From Paenibacillus wynnii (GTDB taxonomy: Bacteria > Bacillota > Bacilli > Paenibacillales > Paenibacillaceae), in NCBI RefSeq assembly GCF_030812855.1, contig NZ_JAUSTK010000013.1, positions 1-64,000 on the forward strand: 64,000 nt of DNA, given 5' to 3'. The position numbers and the translations under genes were made by a program. Positions 43,969-52,278 of the stretch are shown piece after piece; position 1 is the first letter of the stretch; each line of letters opens with the position of its first letter. The notes under the pieces are model-generated. The model had not been told where the DNA came from, did not search any database, and saw nothing but the letters and a program-made list of their open reading frames with translations.

Positions 43969-44716
43969 TAAAAAAATGTGATAATTCTCACATTCGTTAT
44001 CAGAGGGACAGATATCCTCCAAGTAAGCTTCTTACATGGGGTAAATGCTTAATAAATAAGGAAACATACCAATGTTTAGTGAGAAAACAAATTGAGGTTT
44101 TGCTCCACACGCAGAAATTTATTTTAATTTTGAGATTTATGTTCGGATGAGGGTTGGAGAAATGAAGTGATGGGAGCAAGGAGTAGGAGTAGGAGTAGGA
44201 GTAGGAGCAAGGAGCAAGGAGCAAGGAGTAGGAAGTAAGGAGAGTACCTTTGGTAGTTAGTGTTTTAATTGCAGGATGTGCAGTTATTTGGCACGTAGGA
44301 GCCACCCTATGAGAAATAATTGCATTTTGTGCAACTAAAAACAGCTGAGAAGCCTATTTTGGCATATAAAGGGGTTTTTAGTTGCACTTTCTACAACTAA
44401 AACTCTGAAATTCGGCTAAAAGTCTATTTTAGTTGCATTTTCTACATCTAAAACTTATCGGGCGTGAGCCCATATCCCCACCTAACTCACCATCCCTCTA
44501 AAACTCACCATCTCCCAAACTCACCATCCCAACAAACTAATATTCCTGATCTTTACCCTATAGAGCGCTGTGAAATACGGCATTCTGGTATTGGTTTTTC
44601 GGTTTACTACTTTATACGTTTTTTGGTTTTTGATACCCGTCCTACAAGCTGAAGTAGAGGCTTAATGAAGTTTTATTTTCCTATACGAGAGGGATATTTT
44701 TTTCCGCCTTGCAGAA
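43969..44716. other. Intergenic region with microsatellite and dispersed repeats
   Basis: 44174-44243 is a run of GGAGTA/GGAGCA-type hexamers. 44320-44460 holds three diverged copies of a TTTTAGTTGCATTTTCTACA-like motif, related to repeats at 13.2-13.4 kb. The frame 44464-44652 has no ribosome-binding site or family resemblance. No gene supported. Confidence 0.5.
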
Positions 44717-45527
44717 ATGGAAATTAAAAGATTAACGCCAGCGGAGACAGCCAGTCTGTGGAATTCATATTTAACAAACTCAATGGTAGTCTGGGTTACC
44801 AAGTATTTCACCGGAAAAACACAAGATAAAGAACTACACGATATCCTTGAGTATGCAGAAGAGATTGCCACTATTGAAGTGGAAAAGTCAAAAGCTTTTT
44901 TAGAGAATGCTAACCATCCATTACCCCAAAAGTTCGATAATACGGATGTGGATGTAGAGGCACCGGCAATTTGTACCGATAACTTTACTTATCAAATTGG
45001 GATTGGTGCAAGCTGCACAAGTTGTTTATTCAATGGCTTTAAACACTTCGGTACGTAAAGATATCCGCTTGAATTATCAAGAATGTCAAAAAAATACAAC
45101 GGAACTATTTATCAGACTATCAGATTTGTCAATAAAAAAGGGGCTGCACCTGGCTGAGCTCCATATCCCCATTCCCAATCATGTTGAGAAGGTAAGCAAA
45201 CAAAGCTTCTTAGCAGGGTGGTTTGCAGATCGCCGGCCGATTAATGCGATTGAAATTGCCTTGCTGGAATATAACTTCAGATCCACTGAATTTCATAAAA
45301 CGTTTTTAAAAAGCTTTGCTCAAATTACAAAAAATCCTGAGTTAAAAGAACATTTCGTTCGCGGTGATGAAATTTATCAAAAACATTTGGAGATTTTCCA
45401 ATCTCCATTTTCGGAGAGACTGATGTTGTTTAAAATGTCTTTATTAGTTGCGTCTTCATCGGGTCAATATGGAGAAGACAGACTTCCAATGGCTAAAGAA
45501 AATCCGACAGTACCTTCCTCCATGTGA
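44717..45527 (+). pseudogene. Frameshifted DUF3231 protein
   Basis: Two overlapping frames together read as one DUF3231-like protein. The first (from ATG 44717) runs to ~45000 with E-I-K-R-L-T-P-A-E-T-A-S-L-W and T-D-N-F-T-Y-Q-I-G. The second takes over at ~45000 with G-L-V-Q-A-A-Q-V-V-Y-S-M-A-L and continues to 45527. A single-base indel near 45000 separates them. DUF3231 proteins occur in spore formers; their function is unknown. Assembly error is an alternative. Confidence 0.7.
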
Positions 45528-45550
45528 TGCATTATGGATAAATCAGGTCG

Positions 45551-45957
45551 TTGTTGAATCAAAAATATATTAAAGGGATTACGTTTATTATTTTAGAAAT
45601 CCTGGTGGATGTTCAGGCGAATTTTAACACAGTGATCATTTTGAGCTTTCACGGTCAAATCCATAAAGCTATAGAACAAACCAACTACCAATACTTGATG
45701 TTTTATCCCTGTCTTTATTTTTTTGCGATATGGGATGCCTTCAGAGATGCGGGAGGGGGGGGGAAACCTTTGCTTTTCTTCCTTTTGTAACCTGTGCTTA
45801 TTTGGTAACGGTTGGATTGATTTATTCCAACACTCTTCGGATTTTTGGAGTATTGCTTGGTCCTGTATGGTTGCCTATGGCTTTTACAATTCCGGGGATA
45901 TTAGTGGGTTTAATTGCCCGAAAAGCCCTGAATTATGGAATTAAAGTGACGCATTAA
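45551..45957 (+). pseudogene. Membrane protein gene broken at a run of nine G
   Basis: One frame covers 45551-45790 (F-Y-P-C-L-Y-F-F-A-I-W-D-A-F-R-D-A), the other continues from ~45750 to 45957 (F-A-F-L-P-F-V-T-C-A-Y-L-V and L-L-G-P-V-W-L-P-M-A-F). Joined, they make a ~135-residue protein with three to four hydrophobic helices. The switch falls at the GGGGGGGGG tract near 45.755 kb. The family is not recognised. It may be a simple decay, a sequencing error at the homopolymer, or a slippage-prone site. Confidence 0.5.
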
Positions 45958-45959
45958 TG

Positions 45960-45996
45960 AGGAGCATGCTGATAGCAGGCTCCTTGAGGTGTTTTT
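45960..45996. terminator. Terminator between convergent genes
   Basis: GGAGC-AT-GCTGATAGC-AG-GCTCC hairpin followed by a T-rich stretch ending in seven T. Confidence 0.7.
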
Positions 45997-46977
45997 TTAC
46001 ACTGTGGAGCGCTCTATAATACGGTAATTGAGCTTTTGGTATACGGGCTCGGAGCTAACGTCCCCGTTAATCTGTCCAAGTATAATCCGAAAAGCAGCGG
46101 CACCCATCTCAAAGAGTTGATTATCTATAGTGGTCAGACCCAGCAGTCTGCCGATAGGCTGATTATCGAACCCGATGATCGCTAAATCCTCAGGAATACG
46201 GATGTTGTTCTTTCCAGCTTCTATAATGAGACCCGCAGCAACATGGTCCCCTGTAATAATGAGGGCATCAGGCCGTTCCTTCATGTTCAGCAGTCTGTGG
46301 AGTACAGCCGCTCCGTCATCTTCGGTCAAACAATCATATAACATCCATTCACTATGAACAGCAAGTCCTCTCTCTGTAAAAAAATCATTGTATGCAGATT
46401 GTCTGATAGAGCTGCTGCTGCCATTCCTTCTTCCCTCACAGTACCCTATATTGCGATAACCTTTATCTACCAAGTACTGCAAACCGTGACGGAACGCTGA
46501 GTAGTGTTCAATATACACAGAAGAGAAGCTGCGTTTACCGCTATCCTGGCAGGTTACGATAGGTCCATATTCGGTATATTCCTCAATCGTTGCGGGATCT
46601 AAGGCGGTGGATACGAGTACAACACCATCAATTTCCTTATTGCGGAGCATGTCCAGCACTTTGAGCTCCTCTTCAGGACGGTAGTCCGTTTGGCACAAAA
46701 TAAGTCGGTACTCAGCCAGCAGCGCTTCTTTCGCCAGTCCGTCCATGATCACGGAAAAATAAAAAAAATTAATATGAGGCAGAATTACCGCGATTGCTTT
46801 GGTACGCCCAGTGATCAAGTGTACAGCATTCATATTACGGGAATAGTTCAATTGCTCTATCGTTTTGAGTACGGCGGCCCGTTTATCCGAGCTTACATAA
46901 GGATGATTGTTAAGTACACGAGAGACGGTAGTCACGGATACGCCGGACATTCGAGCGATTTCTTTAATGTTTGCCAT
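45997..46977 (-). CDS. LacI-family transcriptional regulator
   Basis: 326 residues, ATG 46977 after GGGAGG. N-terminal LacI helix-turn-helix I-K-E-I-A-R-M-S-G-V-S-V-T-T-V-S-R-V-L-N, then a periplasmic-binding-protein-like effector domain (I-D-G-V-V-L-V-S near 115, A-L-I-I-T-G-D-H-V-A near 245, A-I-I-G-F-D-N near 270). No sugar-use genes lie beside it, so its regulon is unknown. Confidence 0.92.
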   Translation of the reverse strand: MANIKEIARMSGVSVTTVSRVLNNHPYVSSDKRAAVLKTIEQLNYSRNMNAVHLITGRTKAIAVILPHINFFYFSVIMDGLAKEALLAEYRLILCQTDYRPEEELKVLDMLRNKEIDGVVLVSTALDPATIEEYTEYGPIVTCQDSGKRSFSSVYIEHYSAFRHGLQYLVDKGYRNIGYCEGRRNGSSSSIRQSAYNDFFTERGLAVHSEWMLYDCLTEDDGAAVLHRLLNMKERPDALIITGDHVAAGLIIEAGKNNIRIPEDLAIIGFDNQPIGRLLGLTTIDNQLFEMGAAAFRIILGQINGDVSSEPVYQKLNYRIIERSTV

Positions 46978-47165
46978 CGGTGTGCAGCCTCCCGGTGAGG
47001 TGGTATCATTGTTCCTATTTTAACATATCGGCCCGATTCGGATTCCCTAATAAAAGACTTGCTATGGAATCCATTTCATACTTTACAATAGGTTTGTAAC
47101 CTCTACCGGATAAAATCGGCGTGACCGAAAGGGCGTGACGAACCGGTAATATATTAATCCTCCGC

Positions 47166-47189
47166 ACCGCCGCCGAAGGCGGTATTTTT
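47166..47189 (+). terminator. Terminator-like hairpin upstream of gerE
   Basis: ACCGCC-GCCGAA-GGCGGT followed by ATTTTT. No gene ends here on the + strand, so it may be an attenuator or a relic. Confidence 0.35.
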
Positions 47190-47314
47190 GTATCCGCTAT
47201 CGCCCATTTTAGCCCTTCCACAGCACCATTAACATCTCCCATACATAGTATGATTTGACTGTATCCCTTTACCTTGTTATACCAAACAAACCCGAGCAAG
47301 GAGGGGTGACACCA

Positions 47315-47539
47315 TTGAAAGGGAACGAACATCACAGCAAATTTTTGTTGACACATCGTGAACGCGAAGTTTTCGAGCTTCTCGTGCAGGACAAAACGAC
47401 ACGCGATATCGCTGGTCTCTTATTTATCAGCGAAAAGACGGTTCGCAACCACATCTCCAATGTTATGCAAAAACTAAACGTTAAAGGCCGTTCGCAAGCG
47501 GTTGTCGAGCTGATCAAGCTTGGGGAGCTGAAAATATAG
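47315..47539 (+). CDS. gerE: Spore-coat transcription regulator GerE
   Basis: 74 residues from TTG 47315, seven bases after AAGGAGGGGTG; this is exactly the length of B. subtilis GerE. The whole protein is a LuxR-type helix-turn-helix: L-T-H-R-E-R-E-V-F-E-L-L-V-Q-D-K-T-T, I-S-E-K-T-V-R-N-H-I-S-N, K-G-R-S-Q-A-V-V-E-L. GerE works late in the mother cell, together with sigma-K, on coat and crust genes, and could well control the glycan cluster in this window. The last 88 bases plus terminator are repeated at 48.85 kb. Confidence 0.95.
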   Translation: MKGNEHHSKFLLTHREREVFELLVQDKTTRDIAGLLFISEKTVRNHISNVMQKLNVKGRSQAVVELIKLGELKI

Positions 47540-47609
47540 CTGCCGTGCCTTCGCAGGTGACGCGTTTAAGCCTTCTTTTACCTTTAGGGGTGAGGGGAGG
47601 TTTTTTGTT
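47449..47609 (+). repeat. Direct repeat, copy A: 3' end of gerE and terminator
   Basis: This 161-bp segment is almost identical to 48849-49010 (one small indel near the left end and one substitution in the terminator loop). It encodes the last ~29 GerE codons and the terminator. Confidence 0.95.
47571..47609 (+). terminator. gerE terminator
   Basis: CCTTCTTTTACC pairs along its whole length with GGTGAGGGGAGG (G-T pairs included), followed by TTTTTTG. Present again in the duplicate at 48972-49010, and a diverged version at ~50120-50157. Confidence 0.75.
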
Positions 47610-47795
47610 GTGAAGGTGAACATTAAGCGTATATTGGTCGATGCGTTAGGCATTCGATTGATTTCTATTGAAGAAGGCTTTGATTCATTTAAAGACAACG
47701 ACGAGCTCAAGTTTCAGATTATATCAGCAGTGAACCAGAAGCTCAGCGAGCAGATTAGTCCTTCATCAAAAGTGGAATTAGGCCGTAATAAATGA
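47610..47795 (+). CDS. Doubtful 61-residue hypothetical protein
   Basis: Frame starting at GTG 47610 immediately after the gerE terminator, without a ribosome-binding site. The translation (I-S-I-E-E-G-F-D-S-F-K-D-N-D-E-L) looks protein-like and acidic, so it may be the remnant of a larger gene. No family recognised. Confidence 0.25.
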   Translation: MKVNIKRILVDALGIRLISIEEGFDSFKDNDELKFQIISAVNQKLSEQISPSSKVELGRNK

Positions 47796-47983
47796 AGTAA
47801 GCATGAAGTTGAAGCGAGTCATCAACGTTGAGTCTACAACTACTACAATCACAGCTAACAAAGTCATTCCAGAACAAGGAAGAACAAATCAATTTGGGGG
47901 AAATAATAATCACCTTGAAACTAAGTACATTCGCCTAACCAGTGCATATGATATTTTTATAAACTTTGAAGGGATTGAGAAAA

Positions 47984-48649
47984 ATGTACTATGCTCCTTA
48001 TAGGTATCAATATCCTTATTATGTTAATGTGCCAATGTATAACTATGGAAGACAGCCTGTGTACTGGACTTTTCCTAATCAAAATGTAACCCGATTTGAT
48101 TCTTTTCGCTCTTCCAACGGTAATGAAAATATGTTGTTAACAGATTATGGACCAAAACCATTTGTGGTCAATATCAATGAAGCCACAAAGCAAAACAATA
48201 CCTATCGTACTGCTTTATGGACAGGAGCACATTTACAAGTTACTTTAATGAGTCTCAATGTTGGAGAAGATATCGGTTTGGAAATGCATTCTGACGTTGA
48301 TCAATTCTTACGTATTGAGCAAGGACAGGGAATTGTTCAAATGGGTGAGAGTAAAGAGAATCTAAACTTTCAAAAAGAAGTCTTTGACGATTCTGCAATA
48401 CTGCTACCTGCTGGAACATGGCATAATTTAACCAATACAGGTAGAATCCCGCTTAAACTTTACTCAATATATGCTCCTCCTAACCATCCATTTGGTACTG
48501 TTCATGTTACCAAAGCAGATGCAATGGCTATGGAAGAAGGCTACGGTAATGGCAATGGAAAGGGTATTCTCCTGAAAGAGCATATGAAACAGTTGAAGAA
48601 TGGGAACGTACAGGAGAATCCAAACTTCTTCAGCAAAGCAAAACCATGA
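47984..48649 (+). CDS. Cupin-domain protein, probably spore-coat associated
   Basis: 221 residues from ATG 47984 (AAGGG ten bases before). Residues 1-35 are Tyr/Pro/Asn-rich (M-Y-Y-A-P-Y-R-Y-Q-Y-P-Y-Y), as in coat proteins. Residues ~80-165 form a cupin barrel: D-I-G-L-E-M-H-S-D-V-D-Q-F-L-R-I, G-Q-G, and L-P-A-G-T-W-H-N-L-T-N-T-G. The metal-ligand His/Glu pattern is present. The gene lies between the two gerE-end repeats, so it was probably carried in with the inserted segment. Confidence 0.75.
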   Translation: MYYAPYRYQYPYYVNVPMYNYGRQPVYWTFPNQNVTRFDSFRSSNGNENMLLTDYGPKPFVVNINEATKQNNTYRTALWTGAHLQVTLMSLNVGEDIGLEMHSDVDQFLRIEQGQGIVQMGESKENLNFQKEVFDDSAILLPAGTWHNLTNTGRIPLKLYSIYAPPNHPFGTVHVTKADAMAMEEGYGNGNGKGILLKEHMKQLKNGNVQENPNFFSKAKP

Positions 48650-49104
48650 TGAAATAGAGTAAAAGTATATTCAAGAATAGAATCGATTCTTTAATCAACT
48701 AATAGGAACGTTAGTTCAAACAACAGCGGCGGTCAACGACTTTACTTTCTCGTCGATGGTTACCGTTTTATTAATATGGTCAGGATATCAGCTTTTTTGG
48801 AATCAACAATTAAGGTTACATGAACTTTTATTATTAATGTATTTCAAGCCACATCTCCTTGTGTTATGCAAAAACTAAACGTTAAAGGCCGTTCGCAAGC
48901 GGTTGTCGAGCTGATCAAGCTTGGGGAGCTGAAAATATAGCTGCCGTGCCTTCGCAGGTGACGCGTTTAAGCCTTCTTTTACCTTTAGAGGTGAGGGGAG
49001 GTTTTTTGTTTACCCACCAAACAACTGAGTAGTGATTTAGATCACAATCTATTTTTTATGACATGATAAATTAAAGCTATTAAGGTAATCCAGGAGGATC
49101 TGTA
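48650..49104 (+). repeat. Intergenic region containing direct repeat copy B of the gerE 3' end (48849-49010)
   Basis: 48650-48848 has no gene. From 48849 the sequence matches the gerE 3' end and terminator, without the gene's 5' part, so it encodes nothing by itself. The remaining bases carry AGGAGG for the next gene. Confidence 0.9.
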
Positions 49105-49866
49105 ATGACAAGATACGAACAACATAGGCACTTTCTAAAATCTAATTTCCATGAATTTAAACATATAAAAACCGATAAGATCAAAGGACTTACACAACCG
49201 CCAATTGTTAAGCCTTTTGATTCGAAATCACTAATTATTGATTTGCCAAAGGTCAGCAAAGACGTTGTGTGTAAAGAAAACATTTTTGATTGTATAAATC
49301 AAAGAAGAAGTACAAGGTTTTATTCCGAGGAAACTTTAAGTCTGGATGAGTTATCCTATTTATTATGGGCTACCCAAGGGATTAGTGGTATGAATAAGAA
49401 CGGACTTACGCTGCGAACTGTACCCTGCAGTGGGGCGACACACACATTTGAAACCTATTTAATTATTATGCGAGTAGAAGGCATTCAACAAGGGGTCTAC
49501 AGATACCTTCCTGTCGAACATAAGCTCTTATTTATGTTTGAATTAGAAAAAATTGAACAGAAGGTTGATGCTATTACTTTAGATCAGCCATTTGTCCCTA
49601 ACTTTGCAAAAAAAGCTTCTGTACTGTTTGCATGGAGTACAACACCATACCGCTCCGAATGGAAGTATGATATTTCAGCTCACAAAAAAATCCTCATCGA
49701 TGTTGGACATGTATGCCAAAACCTTTATTTATCCAGTGAATCTATCGGTGCAGGTGCTTGCGCAATTGGAATCTATGATCAAAAGTTGATTGATGAGATT
49801 TTAGAATTAGACGGTGATGAAGAATTTGTTATCTATCTTGGTGCAGTAGGGAAGAAACGAGAATAG
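49105..49866 (+). CDS. SagB/ThcOx-type nitroreductase-fold oxidoreductase
   Basis: 253 residues, ATG 49105 behind CCAGGAGG. F-D-C-I-N-Q-R-R-S-T-R-F-Y near residue 60 is the FMN-phosphate-binding R-R-S-x-R motif; L-S-Y-L-L-W-A-T-Q-G-I-S near 88, P-C-S-G-A-T-H-T-F-E near 110, and V-G-H-V-C-Q-N-L-Y-L near 200 fit the SagB-like group. Relatives oxidise azolines in peptide natural products, but no partner cyclodehydratase or precursor gene is here, so a general FMN reductase is equally likely. Confidence 0.82.
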   Translation: MTRYEQHRHFLKSNFHEFKHIKTDKIKGLTQPPIVKPFDSKSLIIDLPKVSKDVVCKENIFDCINQRRSTRFYSEETLSLDELSYLLWATQGISGMNKNGLTLRTVPCSGATHTFETYLIIMRVEGIQQGVYRYLPVEHKLLFMFELEKIEQKVDAITLDQPFVPNFAKKASVLFAWSTTPYRSEWKYDISAHKKILIDVGHVCQNLYLSSESIGAGACAIGIYDQKLIDEILELDGDEEFVIYLGAVGKKRE

Positions 49867-50290
49867 CTAATAAATTAACAACTTTACAATTTCGCAACCT
49901 ATCGAATTCACGGGATTTTAGGGTTCGTGTGTCCTGTGGCTCACATTCGTCTAGAAGTCTTTCGTAGATTCTTGCAGCCGTAAGTCGTTTCCATCACTGG
50001 ACAGGTGCGATCCTGCTGACGATTGTATTTCGGTATCTCAGCATCTTCTAGAGCATTTTGCGGACAGTCTGTCTAGCGATTTTTAATTGCTAATCAACTC
50101 GCGAATGGACCACCCATCGCCTTCTTTTACCTTATGGTGAAGGGAGTTTTTTGTTGTGGCAGTTCATGGGAAAGCTGATTTCGCAAATCGCTTATGATAA
50201 AATAAGAATATGTAGAATTATACAAAAGAGGCTCACAGATTGTAATAGATACTTTATGAAACGCTGATGGATAAAAGGGAGGGGATGTAA
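49867..50290. other. Intergenic region with a third, diverged gerE-type terminator
   Basis: No gene supported. ~50117-50157 repeats CCTTCTTTTACC, a GGTGAAGGGAG partner and TTTTTTG, resembling the gerE terminator in diverged form. Confidence 0.5.
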
Positions 50291-50713
50291 TTGAAAGACC
50301 CAAAGATGTTGGAGAAAAAAGATAAACTGCTCGAGTTGTTGCAAGGCTTTTGCCGCGAGCATCTGGATGAAGAATATGAGCAGGTAGCTGTTAAAATGGT
50401 AGAGAAGTTAGGGCGCAAACGGACGGTTCCTTTTATGTCTGGGAAGCTGGAGGTCTGGGCAGCAGGTATCATTCATGCACTGGGCACGATTAATTTTCTT
50501 TTCGACAAATCTTCTCAGCCCTATGCATCAGTAAGTGACATTTGTGGATATTATGGTATTGCACAAAGCACAACCAGCCAGAAATCTAAAGTGATTCGCG
50601 ATATGTTGAAACTTAGCCACTTCGACAGTGAATTTTTAACCAAGAGTATGCAAGAGAAAAATCCGTTCATAAATTTATTCTCTGTAAATGGATTTATTGT
50701 CCCGAGAGATTGA
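50291..50713 (+). CDS. DUF6398-like protein
   Basis: 140 residues from TTG 50291 behind AAGGGAGGGGATG. The C-terminal half has W-A-A-G-I-I-H-A-L-G-T-I-N-F-L-F-D and a helix-turn-helix-like Y-Y-G-I-A-Q-S-T-T-S-Q-K-S-K-V-I, recalled from DUF6398 proteins. It may bind nucleic acid, but nothing more specific can be said. Confidence 0.6.
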   Translation: MKDPKMLEKKDKLLELLQGFCREHLDEEYEQVAVKMVEKLGRKRTVPFMSGKLEVWAAGIIHALGTINFLFDKSSQPYASVSDICGYYGIAQSTTSQKSKVIRDMLKLSHFDSEFLTKSMQEKNPFINLFSVNGFIVPRD

Positions 50714-50907
50714 TAGATTTCTGTGATAATAAAAGGTTCCTGAGAAGGATGCCAACAAGGAATTTTTCAGCACTGAACCTGGTAGCATTGTTTATCACAC
50801 GTCCAATAAGGAGTGCATCATTCACGAAGGTAATGGATCAGATAGGAATTGATGCTCTAAGGATTGAAAATGTGGTAGTTGATGTGGGAATACTCCCCAA
50901 ACATTAA
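50710..50907 (+). CDS. Doubtful 65-residue frame
   Basis: Begins at the stop of the previous gene and ends before a terminator. No ribosome-binding site and no recognisable motif. It could be decayed C-terminal sequence of a lost gene. Confidence 0.2.
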   Translation: MIDFCDNKRFLRRMPTRNFSALNLVALFITRPIRSASFTKVMDQIGIDALRIENVVVDVGILPKH

Positions 50908-50927
50908 TAGATGACTCCAAAAGCATT

Positions 50928-50967
50928 GGAGCCCTTTGAGGTTAAACAACCTTGAGGGCTCCTTTTT
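50928..50967 (+). terminator. Strong terminator, left boundary of the cassette array
   Basis: GGAGCCCTTTGAGGTT pairs with AACCTTGAGGGCTCC and runs into TTTTT. It isolates the cassette array from upstream transcription. Confidence 0.9.
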
Positions 50968-51013
50968 AATTCCCAGTATTTAGAATAGTTGATATACTAG
51001 AGGAGGAAATGAG

Positions 51014-51267
51014 ATGCAAATCCAGTTGAGTATGCGTGACGAGAGAACCATTGTCATAAAGCTTGAGAAAATTGGTGTAAATTTAAGTTCATAATTGAAT
51101 TTCACTTCTTTAAAGTACGTAATAAATTTTTTGAAGAGATTTTTTGAAGTGATTGATTTAAGGAAGACGGATGGACTGATTTGAACTATAAAGTCGATGA
51201 CTATGAAACCGAAGATATTAGGTTTTACTACAAGGAAATAGAAGTAATAACAGTAACAAGAATGTAG
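51014..51267 (+). pseudogene. Cassette 1: decayed gene with multiple frameshifts
   Basis: AGAGGAGG precedes ATG 51014, but the frame stops after 25 codons. The protein-like reading then continues in other frames (I-I-E-F-H-F-F-K-V-R-N-K-F-F-E-E-I-F, later V-D-D-Y-E-T-E-D-I-R-F-Y-Y-K-E-I-E) to a stop at 51267, at least two shifts in all. No family recognised. It precedes the first attC-like site; the cassette's own left junction is not visible. Confidence 0.5.
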
Positions 51268-51291
51268 TAAGTTCGGGAAGTCCGGACCATC

Positions 51292-51451
51292 ATATAACAC
51301 CGTATTCACGCTGCGGGCCATACGGCCCTTCGTCTGCAGAGGCATTTCGAGAAGTGGAATCAGCAGACAACCCTGCACTGACTAAGTCCGTCGGACCCGG
51401 GGCTAGCGCCCCTTAAGCCAGTGAGGGTTCGTGAATACAACAACGTTATAA
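51292..51451 (+). repeat. attC-like site 1
   Basis: R'' ATATAAC 51292-51298, L'' GTATTCACG 51302-51310, L' CGTGAATAC 51430-51438 (exact complement), R' GTTATAA 51445-51451. The inside folds into several arms, for example GGGCC-ATAC-GGCCC, GTCTGC with GCAGAC, and CGGGGCTAGCGCCCC. By integron convention the crossover falls between G51445 and T51446. Confidence 0.85.
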
Positions 51452-51488
51452 GAAATCAATGCAAATCAATTAAGTGAGGGTTGACAGA

Positions 51489-52025
51489 ATGAAGATCGAA
51501 TTAAAACCACTAACAGAAGCCGATTTTTCGCTAATCGTAGAATGGGTAAATGCTCACGACGAAGATTTTATCTATCAGTGGGCAGGAAATACTTATAGCT
51601 ATCCATTAACAGTCAAACAAATAGAAGATCATTATAGTAAAGGGATCAATGCAATAGATGCCGGTGTTTTTATTTATAAGATCATTGATACTTCGACACA
51701 AGAAACTATTGGCTCAGTCCAGCTATGTAGGATGGATCTAATAAAAAGTGAAGCAGTTGTAGGTAGATTTTTAATTAAGTCAGAACAATATCGAGGTATA
51801 GGCATAGGAACCACAGTACTAAAAGAATTAGTTCGAATAGGATTTGAAGAATTCTCATTGAAAAGAATAAAACTAAATGTCTTTCATATCAATACGCAAG
51901 CGATTCGTTGCTATGAGAAAGTTGGCTTCATTAAAGGACAGATACATCAAAACGTATACCAATCATTAACCGGTGAGTCTTGGAATGGAATAGAAATGAC
52001 CCTAGAAAAAGAATTGTGGGAGTAA
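51489..52025 (+). CDS. Cassette 2: GNAT acetyltransferase (RimJ/RimL-like)
   Basis: 178 residues from ATG 51489 (GAGGG eight bases before; an in-frame GTG at 51474 is less likely). Contains R-F-L-I-K-S-E-Q-Y-R-G-I-G-I-G-T near residue 95 (acetyl-CoA loop) and N-T-Q-A-I-R-C-Y-E-K-V-G-F near 140. Acetyltransferases of this group act on protein N-termini, aminoglycosides or small amines. No promoter is visible; the gene starts 43 bases after the cassette junction. Confidence 0.88.
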   Translation: MKIELKPLTEADFSLIVEWVNAHDEDFIYQWAGNTYSYPLTVKQIEDHYSKGINAIDAGVFIYKIIDTSTQETIGSVQLCRMDLIKSEAVVGRFLIKSEQYRGIGIGTTVLKELVRIGFEEFSLKRIKLNVFHINTQAIRCYEKVGFIKGQIHQNVYQSLTGESWNGIEMTLEKELWE

Positions 52026-52047
52026 ATTCATAGAAGGCATTGACATC

Positions 52048-52209
52048 CTATAACAATGTGTTCACGTATTGGGGGACAAGCCCCCTCGGTCCCGGGAGAT
52101 AAGTTGAAGAAGTGATTTCCGGGACACATCCGCACCACCTAACCGCATCGCGGCCGCTCACTACGTTCGCTTAAGGTGGTGGGACGTCGTGAACACGGAA
52201 CCGTTATGT
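52048..52209 (+). repeat. attC-like site 2
   Basis: R'' CTATAAC 52048-52054, L'' GTGTTCACG 52058-52066, L' CGTGAACAC 52188-52196, R' GTTATGT 52203-52209. L''/L' differ from site 1 yet still pair exactly. Extended R'' matches the start of cassette 2 in 8 of 9 bases. Confidence 0.85.
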
Positions 52210-52278
52210 GAAACCTGAGCAAAAAATGGTAGACCACAAAAGAATAAAATATTAGTTACTTTATGGGGGAGAGAGCAT

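Noticed and set aside
47015..47356. Minus-strand frame of 113 residues between the LacI gene and gerE
   Set aside because: No ribosome-binding site or convincing family motif, and it covers the region that should hold the gerE promoter and a hairpin.
49105..49866. Azoline-peptide biosynthetic cluster around the SagB-like gene
   Set aside because: No precursor peptide, cyclodehydratase or transporter next to it.
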